The notes under the pieces: model-generated
What the model saw: only the letters and a program-made list of their open reading frames with translations
Told to the model about the DNA's origin: nothing
Databases searched by the model: none
Source of the DNA: Paracoccaceae bacterium
GTDB lineage: Bacteria > Pseudomonadota > Alphaproteobacteria > Rhodobacterales > Rhodobacteraceae
Reading direction: 5' to 3'
Length of the DNA: 8,895 nucleotides
NCBI GenBank assembly: GCA_021648225.1
Contig: JAKITE010000121.1
Coordinates: 1-8,895 of the forward strand
Program-made: the position numbers and the translations under genes
Shown: piece by piece, positions 1-6,963 of the stretch
Numbering within the stretch: position 1 is the stretch's first letter
Layout of the letters: each line of letters opens with the position of its first letter

Positions 1-152
1 TGGAACAATTGGGAAAGCAGCCGTTATTGTCGCTGGGCATGCGACTGGGCGAGGGTTCCGGTGCGGCATTGGCGATTAATATCGTTAAATCGGCGCTGGC
101 TTGCCATTCCGGCATGGCCAGTTTTGATTCTGCGGGAGTTTCTGGCGGTTAA
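1..152 (+). CDS. cobT: CobT, nicotinate-nucleotide:dimethylbenzimidazole phosphoribosyltransferase (3' end only)
   Basis: Only the last 49 codons are present, read in the frame starting at base 3; the gene begins left of the window. CobT transfers phosphoribose from nicotinate mononucleotide to 5,6-dimethylbenzimidazole, giving alpha-ribazole phosphate for the lower ligand of cobalamin, in the cytoplasm. The visible tail holds the family signature LGMRLGEGSGAALA, whose second Glu (in GEGSGA) corresponds to the catalytic base of the Salmonella enzyme. It is followed by the usual closing block with ACHSGMASF and AGVS. The ACH-GMA form is what I associate with alphaproteobacterial CobT. The protein ends in GVSGG just after the conserved block, so the C-terminus looks complete. 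Its TAA stop (150-152) overlaps the stop of the facing gene D, leaving no room for a terminator between them. The family call is firm; the organism inference is weaker. Confidence 0.9.
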   Translation, partial: EQLGKQPLLSLGMRLGEGSGAALAINIVKSALACHSGMASFDSAGVSGG

Positions 153-3100
153 GCCGAAGCTTTCTTTTTGGTCACGATATGCGGGTATTGTTCCAGCACT
201 GCCAGATTATTGGCCGCGATTTTACTGGAGGCCCGCGCCAGAGTGGCAAATGTTTTGGCAACCGGCAGCATTTCATCATGGATCTGGCCACCATCGCCAT
301 CCTTTAAGGGTTGATAGGTACCAAAAGCGTCGTTCAGCCGGTTGAGGTAATCAACCGAGGCGGATAATTCTTTGATCATCGCTATGGCCTCTTTGGATTT
401 TTCAGGCGCGTCGGGAATATCAATGCCTTGCAGGGCTTGTTCCTCATCGGTGGCTTTTTGGTCTTTGGCTTTTTCGAACATTTTACTGCGAGTCCAAATG
501 TCCGAACTATTCAAAAGCGACAAAAGCCGGTCAATGGCGGGGGTTTGCAAGGATGCTTCGGACAGGGCAGGCGAGGCGGTTTTATGGCAGGCCGCCTTAA
601 ACGAGGTCCAGACCGCCAAGTTAAGCGTCGGGGTGCCCGGCATCCATTTGGTGCCTTTTTGGAAATCCACCATTAATACTACCGGATCATCGACCAACTC
701 GTTTTCCAGATAGCTTACCAGCCGTTTGCAAATGTCTTTGTCATCTTGCAATGCCGCGATGGAAAGGCCGGTGGCTTTGATGGCTTGTTTGGCGGCAGTG
801 TCGCCCATAATAGACGCGCCATAAGCAATGCAGCATTTTGCCAGAGTGCTGTTCAGGCGCAAGGCCTTGCGGGCTTTTTTGCGGTTTTTGGGGTTGGCGC
901 GGGCTTCTTTATAAGCGTTCCAACCGGCGACAATGGCGATTTCTTTTTGCATCTGGAATCCGTATTCAACCACAGCGCTGGCCATGCTGGCGCTGGCAGA
1001 TGTAATTGCTGCCGCGCCTGTCGGGTCAAACATTTTGGCAACTTCGGACCCGGCTTTCAAGGTATCAAGAATCAATTTTATCGAGGCTTGCGACAGGTGG
1101 ATTTTGGCGTTTTCCAGAATGTTCTGGATGGCGGCGGTGCTGCCGCCTTGGCCGGCCATGGCGACCTCCATACTGTCAACCCACGCGTTATGGATTTCGA
1201 CACATTTGACCAGCGCATACATATCTGCCACGACTTTTTGAATAGCCACTACCGCGCCGGTTCCGGGCACCAGTGCGGCCAGAATGCCCGCAGCACCACC
1301 CGAAATACCGTTGATCAGCGCCACTTTCTGGCGCAAGGCGCTGGTATTGGCCATGGCGCGATCAATGGCTTCGGTGGCGCGCAAAATTACCTCCGGGTCG
1401 CGATCGGTGATGCCGGTATCGGGATAGGCGTCGGCATAAAGTGCTTCAAACCCGACAACCACCGCGTCAGCGTCTTCCATGATGGCTTGCGCGCCCTCAG
1501 CGCTGTTTAACAGCTTTTTCAAGGCTTTATCGGCCTTGGCTTTTTCTTTACCCTCAATTTCTCCAGAGATTTGCGCCTGCAATTCATCGTCTGTCAGATC
1601 AGGGGCTTTTGCGCCATCGGGCGGGGCAATACTGGCAACCGTGGACAGGTTGATTTTTTGCATATTGGCTGCGATTTTTTCCAGATTGGCGTTGATGGCT
1701 TTGTCTTCGGCTGTTTCCATTTTTGCATCGCCAGTATCGCTGCCATCCGTGGTTTGAACAAACAGTTTTTCGTATTTGGTCATCGCCAGCTTTTCTTCGG
1801 TGGTGGTTTCTGTGGTAATGGCATTAAAAATCGCATCACTGCTGGCGGCAAAAGCAATGGTGCAGGCGGTGCCGCCCAGCAACATGCCGATGGCGTTGTA
1901 ATCGCCTTTTTGATAGGCCTTGATGATGGCCGGAACATTGCCGCATTCCCGAATGCCGATTTTTAGATAAGCCGCGATTTGCGACATCTGTTCGCGTTCG
2001 GCTGCGGCTTTGGCTTTTTGTTCATCGGTGTCGCCGTGGCTAATGCCAGAGGCCGCCGAAACGATGCTATTGGCAACCACATCGGCCAGATCGCTGACAA
2101 TGCCGGTCAGCAGGTCAAAGCGTTTGGATTCGTTAGGTTCCTTGATGATCAAGACCATTTTTGGTGCCATTTTGACACCGGTAAAGGCGGCATTCAGGCC
2201 ACAGGTTAACCCTTTGATCATCACGGCTTCGTTTGCGCCACCCGAGGTTGATTGGCCGCGAATGCCCAATTCAACCGATTTTACCGTAATGCTTTGCGCA
2301 ATTGCTATGCCTTTTTGCACCGTTGCCGCCCAGCGGGTCCAGTTATCCTGTTCTTTATCCGCATAGACATGGTCAACCACCATTTCAGTTAGCGAAAGCC
2401 CGCCGGTGACAATTGTGGTGCCAAGATCAATGCTTTTGGAAACATTGGCCAGTTCAAACAGTTTGCCCTTGTTTGCTTTGATTTCTGTATCGATTTCGGC
2501 CTTGCGGGCATCGCTGGTCGCCGGGTTCAGCTTTTCTTTGCTAAGCGCGTCGTTATCGGCTTTGGTATCGGCCACCTCGGTTGCGTTACCGATGGTGACA
2601 GAATTGGACACAACCGAACCAATAACCGTGGCGGTTGATTTGGCTATTTTCAGGCCTTTTTTCCATTTTTCATGGGTTTTGTTATGGGTGGCGGTGTAAT
2701 CTCCGAGCTTGCCAGCATAAAGATCCTGCGCGCCCTTAAAGGCAATGGCCTGTTCGCTATAGTCATCGGGCACCATATTATCGGGAATCACCCCGGCGCG
2801 CACCAGCGGGGTCCATAATTCGTTGCGAATATCCGCATCGGAAAACAGCGGTTCGCCCATGTCGTCAAATTGCAGCTTCATGGCTTTTTCAAGCTCTTTG
2901 ATGCGTTCAAAAGATTGGGCCAATGCCGCGATATCCTCAGCCGAGATCAGCTTGGTGCGTTCGTCAATATCGTCAATTGTGTCAATTTCAACATCGGCGC
3001 GCATTTCGTAATTGGACAAAATGCCTTTATTGGTGTCTGAATCCTCGGCCCGCCATTTCATATCTGAGGTGCTCTCAGCCGATGAATTGGTTAATTTGCG

Positions 3101-3322
3101 CCAAGCAGCGGTTAAAATCCCGGCGTCTTTGGTGCGCGTGACAATCAGCTTTTGTGCGTCTTCGATTTCTTGGCGCACATTGCTTAGCTGATCGCCGACC
3201 ACATTTTTCAGGAAATCCATTTTGTCCTGACTGCGCCCGGTATCTTTTTCAAGCGTGGTTTGGGTAATTTCCTTACCGGAAATATATTCTACCCATTCAA
3301 TTTCATAATCACTAAGAGCCAT
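149..3322 (-). CDS. Gene D: 1057-aa helical protein with glycine-rich hydrophobic segments, function unknown
   Basis: I do not recognise a named family. I chose the ATG at 3322 because an AGGAGG sits five bases upstream; a longer reading frame from 3409 would run back into the end of gene C. Residues 1-220 are charged and helical (acidic stretch 108-122). Hydrophobic, Gly/Ala/Ser-rich segments lie near residues 229-249, 299-318, 404-427, 477-499, 669-706 and 767-789. The longest includes LVPGTGAVVAIQKVV. A Thr/Glu-rich, probably flexible linker occupies about 500-600. Residues 810-885 are a compact helical stretch starting NRKKARKALRLNSTLAK, followed by KWMPGT at 892, a motif shared with gene C. 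There is no signal peptide and no catalytic signature. The protein ends in the basic tail TKKKASA. It is the last gene of the operon, 17 nt after C. A membrane-inserting or scaffold role is possible but only inferred. Confidence 0.9.
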   Translation of the reverse strand: MALSDYEIEWVEYISGKEITQTTLEKDTGRSQDKMDFLKNVVGDQLSNVRQEIEDAQKLIVTRTKDAGILTAAWRKLTNSSAESTSDMKWRAEDSDTNKGILSNYEMRADVEIDTIDDIDERTKLISAEDIAALAQSFERIKELEKAMKLQFDDMGEPLFSDADIRNELWTPLVRAGVIPDNMVPDDYSEQAIAFKGAQDLYAGKLGDYTATHNKTHEKWKKGLKIAKSTATVIGSVVSNSVTIGNATEVADTKADNDALSKEKLNPATSDARKAEIDTEIKANKGKLFELANVSKSIDLGTTIVTGGLSLTEMVVDHVYADKEQDNWTRWAATVQKGIAIAQSITVKSVELGIRGQSTSGGANEAVMIKGLTCGLNAAFTGVKMAPKMVLIIKEPNESKRFDLLTGIVSDLADVVANSIVSAASGISHGDTDEQKAKAAAEREQMSQIAAYLKIGIRECGNVPAIIKAYQKGDYNAIGMLLGGTACTIAFAASSDAIFNAITTETTTEEKLAMTKYEKLFVQTTDGSDTGDAKMETAEDKAINANLEKIAANMQKINLSTVASIAPPDGAKAPDLTDDELQAQISGEIEGKEKAKADKALKKLLNSAEGAQAIMEDADAVVVGFEALYADAYPDTGITDRDPEVILRATEAIDRAMANTSALRQKVALINGISGGAAGILAALVPGTGAVVAIQKVVADMYALVKCVEIHNAWVDSMEVAMAGQGGSTAAIQNILENAKIHLSQASIKLILDTLKAGSEVAKMFDPTGAAAITSASASMASAVVEYGFQMQKEIAIVAGWNAYKEARANPKNRKKARKALRLNSTLAKCCIAYGASIMGDTAAKQAIKATGLSIAALQDDKDICKRLVSYLENELVDDPVVLMVDFQKGTKWMPGTPTLNLAVWTSFKAACHKTASPALSEASLQTPAIDRLLSLLNSSDIWTRSKMFEKAKDQKATDEEQALQGIDIPDAPEKSKEAIAMIKELSASVDYLNRLNDAFGTYQPLKDGDGGQIHDEMLPVAKTFATLARASSKIAANNLAVLEQYPHIVTKKKASA

Positions 3323-3327
3323 GCGCC

Positions 3328-3333
3328 CCTCCT
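3328..3333 (-). promoter_or_regulatory. Ribosome binding site of gene D (AGGAGG)
   Basis: On the minus strand AGGAGG is followed by GGCGC and then ATG at 3322. This is the strongest Shine-Dalgarno in the window. It decides the start of gene D over the in-frame ATG at 3409. It lies in the 17-nt gap after the TAA of gene C. Confidence 0.85.
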
Positions 3334-3339
3334 GTTTTT

Positions 3340-6300
3340 TTATCGTGGCTGCAAGGTAGTCAGAATTTTGACATCCAGCCCATGCAAGCTGACTGCAAAT
3401 GCCGGCCATGAAATATCTTTGACAAACGGGTTGTCGCGGTAAACTTTCAGGGCTGGGTGGTTTTCGGTTTCGTTATGGATGCGGCGGACCTCGGCAAGGG
3501 CTTTTTCGCGCACAGCAGCAAGCAGTTTTCGTCGCAATGTCTCGTCAGGCGTGTTAATTGCTGCGTTGGCTTCGTCTTGCAATTTGCCGCGCAATTGGAC
3601 AATCGCCTCGATCTCGTCCGCGCCAGCCAGCGCCAGTGTTTTGGCAGCTTTTGCGGTCAGGGTGATAACTTCATCTTCATCATCAGCCGCCGCCGCGATG
3701 GCTTTTTCTGAGGCCTCAAGCGCGGCCTTGCGCACGCTGCCGATTTTATTGTTTAACGTGGTCTGGAAGGCTCCGAAATTTACGATAATCTGGCCAGGCT
3801 CCCAAGTGGGGGTCGATTTGTCCAGATCCGTTGCCAATTGCCGCGCATTGGGCAGCAAATCCTTGTATTCCGATACAGCGGCCTGCACGTCTTTTTCGGA
3901 TTTGTAACTTTTTCCAGCGGTATCGTATTGCTTTTTCAACGAGTCATAAATGGTTTTATACTCTTTATATGACTTGAACGTGGCTTTGTTTTTCCCCTTA
4001 AGGCATTCGCTGGCTTTGGCCAAAAACGCTTTCACCTCGGCCTTGGCTGTTTGCATGGCTTCGGTTGCTTGTTTATTGGCAATCGCGGCCTCGCTCTGAC
4101 CTTTCAAAAATGCGCTGAGGTCTTGCAGATATTGCAGCCCTTTTGACGGGTCCAGCTTGGCCAGTTCGGCAGCCATTTCATCGCGAATTGCAATCGCTTC
4201 GGTTTTGCCTTTTTCGATGCCGGTGGCCGAACGGGTTTCCATGGATTGCCGCGCGGTTTTGATGCGACCCTTGAACGGCCCGTCCATGCCGGCCTTGGCG
4301 TCAATATCAACAATGTCCTGCAAGTGATTTTTCATATGGGCCATCAATTCGGCAACATTGGCAATTTCGTTGGGGGCCGGGGCATAATCATTCATCAATG
4401 CCTGCGGGCCAGCGGCAATGATTTCTGCCAGCTTGGAGGTCAGGTTTTGGTCGGATGCACCCGAAGCATTGGCAAAATCTTTTTCGACCTGCACCATGAT
4501 TTTATCTGCCTCGACATAGGCCAGACGCACTTTTTCGGATTTTTCCAGCAACTGCTCAATTTTGCGGCCAAAGCTGTCGACCTTTTCCCGGCCAATTGCG
4601 GGCAGGAATTTGGTTTTATAGTCTTCTTTGAAGCTTTCGAAATTCACTTTGGTTGCCTGATAGGTATCGGGCATCCATTTGATCAGGGAGCTTTTGGCCA
4701 GATCGCTGTCATGTTTTTTGATCTGTTTGGCGATATAATCAAAATCATCGCCGCCATTCACGATACCCTCCAGCATTTTGGTGCATTTTTCCACCGCTGC
4801 GGCAATCGCATCACCGCAATCGGGAGCGTTGCTTTTGGCCAATAGTTCCAGCATGGTGGCTTGTTCCAGCAGCAGGTTTATCGCCTCGCGCGGGATGTGT
4901 TTATCGTCGCGCCGGTTGACGTTCGGGTCGTCTTTTTTGGTTAATATCTGGTGATATTCTTTTACGCCATTGCGCTCCACCACCAGCAGATGGTCCAGCG
5001 GCACATCGCCAATCTCGCCTTCCTTAAGCGGTTTGGTTTTATACAGGTTCAACAGTCCGTCTACCACCGCGTCCCGTGCTTTGGCAGCGTTTTCCTTGGC
5101 TTGCTGGTCTTTTGGAGCAGGCACAAAAGCTTTGCGCGCCATATCCAGCGCCTTTTCAAAAGCCTCGATCAGGGTTTCGGTGCTGGTGAAATCAAAATCG
5201 GGGTTGCCGTTAATGACCTGTTCATATTGATCCCCCGCAGCGGTTAACATGGCGCGGATGCTGTCATCGCCGTCGCCGCCAATGCCCCAGAAACGATCCA
5301 GCTCAACGGCGCCGGTTTTAAGGGCTTTGCCGATGCGGTTCTTGTCGCTATCGGGTACTTCGGCGGCATCGGGCAGCGGAAATTTGTTGGAGGCGTTAAA
5401 CACCGAATAAAGCTTTCTTGCCTCGTCAAAGATGAATTTTGCTTTGCCAAACAGTGCATTGGCGTCTTTCACCTTGCGGGCCTGTTCAGGGATTTTTGTG
5501 GTTTCTCTGGCATCAGCGATCCGTGCGGCGGCTTCATCCGCCAGTTCTTTGCCGCTGTCGAGAATTTTGACCAAAGTTTCAAGTTGAGCGGCGCTGATGT
5601 CGGTCAGGTCCGGTTCGCCGAGGAACAGTTTGACATCAACCGTTACCCGTTTTGATGCAAGGGTGAATTGGTTCAGCAGGTTGTCATAAATGCCGTTGGC
5701 ATGATTGCCCTGATCATCAAGCGCGCCCAAAAGCAGGGCCTCGGCATGTTCGCCCATTGGCGCAATGTCCACACCTTCAGCGCGGATATACGCGTCTGGA
5801 TCATCAACCAGTGAAAGCCCTTTTGCATCGGCATCGGCGGCTTTGGTGATGCGTTCAACCCGCAAAGCCAATTCATCATCATAGGCATCAAGCCGTGTGA
5901 TATATTCTTTCATAGCACCCATTCGGGCCTTGGCGTCTTGGTATTTTTTGGTAAGTTCCTGCTTTTGCTTAAAGCTTTTGGCTTTGCCTTGCGCTGCATA
6001 CAGCGCTGCTACGGTGTCAGCCAGATTGTCTAACTGGTTGTTCAGTTCAATCACTTTGGCGGCCAGTTCATCGGCGCGGTTTTTCTCGCGCTCGGCAACC
6101 ACGTTGCCACCATCGGCCAGCGCATTCATTTTGCCCCTTGCTGCCTGTTTGATAACATCTATCAGGGCTGTGATCGGCACGGCCCGGGCGGTTTTGAGGT
6201 CGGAAATCACCCGTTCCGAGGCCGAGGCCGCCTGATCGGCATCCAGCGTAGAGCGTTGATTCAATACCGGATTGATCAGATCACAAAGGGCGTCATAAGC

Positions 6301-6675
6301 AAAATCACAAGCATCTTGATGATCTTCAAGCGCGGTTTTACGAGTGGTATCATCCTCATCAACCGGCAAGGCAACCTTGACAATTTTTTCGTTCAGGAAC
6401 GGGTTATCGGCAAATATCTCAAGCGGCGCAATTCTGGCGCGTTGCGAATAAAGCGCGCCCAGAATGCCGTCATTCAGCATCGGGGGCGGGGCGGGCAAAT
6501 TATTTTGCAAATCTGTCAATGCGGTGATGAATTCACCCAGATTTTTTTCGCCGGTCCCGAATAACGGCTGGTCATCTGGTGCTTTCATTACCATCACGTG
6601 TTCTTCTGCAATCAGCCGGGTTACCCCCTTTATCTCGGTCTGGGCCAAGGCCAGCTTTTCGCGAAAATCCTCCAT
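3340..6675 (-). CDS. Gene C: 1111-aa helical/coiled-coil protein, function unknown (probably lacks its N-terminus, see frame B)
   Basis: No named family is recognised. The protein is almost entirely predicted helix, rich in Ala, Lys, Asp and Glu. A heptad-like coiled coil runs roughly from residue 196 to 275 (AERE through LRVERI). A glycine/aspartate loop (WGIGGDGDD) lies at 463-471, and KWMPDT at 666 matches a motif in gene D. The sequence LEIFADNPF at 85-93 recurs as LKVYRDNPF at 1076-1084, just before the closing alpha/beta-like stretch ending LTTLQPR. There are no membrane segments, signal peptide or catalytic motifs. The ATG at 6675 has no convincing Shine-Dalgarno, only GGCGG-rich sequence, and sits inside frame B. 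The in-frame TGA about 40 nt upstream is bypassed if one base is restored in the A-run at 6677-6681. The real product is therefore probably B joined to C, about 1,196 aa. Coding status is certain; the start is doubtful. Confidence 0.85.
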   Translation of the reverse strand: MEDFREKLALAQTEIKGVTRLIAEEHVMVMKAPDDQPLFGTGEKNLGEFITALTDLQNNLPAPPPMLNDGILGALYSQRARIAPLEIFADNPFLNEKIVKVALPVDEDDTTRKTALEDHQDACDFAYDALCDLINPVLNQRSTLDADQAASASERVISDLKTARAVPITALIDVIKQAARGKMNALADGGNVVAEREKNRADELAAKVIELNNQLDNLADTVAALYAAQGKAKSFKQKQELTKKYQDAKARMGAMKEYITRLDAYDDELALRVERITKAADADAKGLSLVDDPDAYIRAEGVDIAPMGEHAEALLLGALDDQGNHANGIYDNLLNQFTLASKRVTVDVKLFLGEPDLTDISAAQLETLVKILDSGKELADEAAARIADARETTKIPEQARKVKDANALFGKAKFIFDEARKLYSVFNASNKFPLPDAAEVPDSDKNRIGKALKTGAVELDRFWGIGGDGDDSIRAMLTAAGDQYEQVINGNPDFDFTSTETLIEAFEKALDMARKAFVPAPKDQQAKENAAKARDAVVDGLLNLYKTKPLKEGEIGDVPLDHLLVVERNGVKEYHQILTKKDDPNVNRRDDKHIPREAINLLLEQATMLELLAKSNAPDCGDAIAAAVEKCTKMLEGIVNGGDDFDYIAKQIKKHDSDLAKSSLIKWMPDTYQATKVNFESFKEDYKTKFLPAIGREKVDSFGRKIEQLLEKSEKVRLAYVEADKIMVQVEKDFANASGASDQNLTSKLAEIIAAGPQALMNDYAPAPNEIANVAELMAHMKNHLQDIVDIDAKAGMDGPFKGRIKTARQSMETRSATGIEKGKTEAIAIRDEMAAELAKLDPSKGLQYLQDLSAFLKGQSEAAIANKQATEAMQTAKAEVKAFLAKASECLKGKNKATFKSYKEYKTIYDSLKKQYDTAGKSYKSEKDVQAAVSEYKDLLPNARQLATDLDKSTPTWEPGQIIVNFGAFQTTLNNKIGSVRKAALEASEKAIAAAADDEDEVITLTAKAAKTLALAGADEIEAIVQLRGKLQDEANAAINTPDETLRRKLLAAVREKALAEVRRIHNETENHPALKVYRDNPFVKDISWPAFAVSLHGLDVKILTTLQPR

Positions 6676-6929
6676 CTTTTTACCGCCGCGCCCAAGGTAA
6701 CCGCCCCCAGCATTTCAACCAGATGATCAATCGCCTGTTTGACATTTCCGGCCAACAGGTCTGCCTCGGCTTTTTTGGCTTCGTATTTGGCGAAATTTGC
6801 TTTGATCAGGTCGTTATAAACCAGTGCATCCGCATGTTTTTTTCGACCACGCTTAAACCGTTTGGAGGCGGTGGTGACATGCAGATATTTTGACAGAAAC
6901 CTGATTTGTTTGGTGGTAAGTTCGGGCAT
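6630..6929 (-). CDS. Frame B: 99-aa ORF, probably the shifted N-terminal part of gene C
   Basis: The product starts MPELTTKQIRFLSKYL. It has a basic stretch (SKRFKRGRKK, residues 22-31) and then a regular amphipathic helical run through residue 84, ending LGAVTLGAAVK. After that it turns into RWRIFAKSWPWPRPR, an unnatural-looking tail that coincides with the first codons of gene C read out of frame. A weak GGA lies nine bases before its ATG, and the end of gene A is 34 nt upstream, so translation most likely begins here. Adding one A to the AAAAA run (6677-6681) gives GAAVK-KMEDFREK and continues straight into C. The alternatives are a separate 99-aa protein coupled to C by the 46-nt overlap, or programmed -1 slippage on the A-run. 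I favour a frameshift, natural or from sequencing. The segment LLAGNVKQAIDHLVEML loosely resembles the helical repeats of gene A. Confidence 0.65.
   Translation of the reverse strand: MPELTTKQIRFLSKYLHVTTASKRFKRGRKKHADALVYNDLIKANFAKYEAKKAEADLLAGNVKQAIDHLVEMLGAVTLGAAVKRWRIFAKSWPWPRPR
6677..6681 (-). other. Candidate frameshift site between B and C (AAAAA run)
   Basis: The minus strand reads GTA AAA AGA in frame B. One more A would give GTA AAA AAG ATG GAG and fuse B to C with no junk residues. A -1 slip by the AAA-decoding tRNA in the P site would have the same result, because AAA can re-pair perfectly one base back. There is no canonical X XXY YYZ heptamer in the zero frame, so a plain one-base indel is somewhat likelier than programmed shifting. 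Confidence 0.5.
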
Positions 6930-6963
6930 GGTTTGCTTTCCAAAAAATGGCGTGTTTGAAAAA

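Noticed and set aside
103..125. Hairpin GCCAT-N6-ATGGC followed by a short T-run, as a cobT terminator
   Set aside because: It lies inside the conserved cobT coding tail, the stem is only five base pairs, and only four T's follow.
956..1318. Gene D as a phage tape-measure protein
   Set aside because: Long helices with hydrophobic segments are suggestive, but no tail, sheath or baseplate gene is present in the window and no tape-measure repeat pattern is visible.
746..1510. Long plus-strand open frame of 254 codons
   Set aside because: It is the antisense shadow of gene D. Its product is rich in His, Phe, Gly and Cys with no domain-like pattern, whereas the opposite strand is well-behaved coding sequence.
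149..3409. Longer version of gene D starting at ATG 3409
   Set aside because: It would overlap the end of gene C by about 70 bases and has no clear ribosome binding site, while the ATG at 3322 has a perfect AGGAGG five bases upstream.
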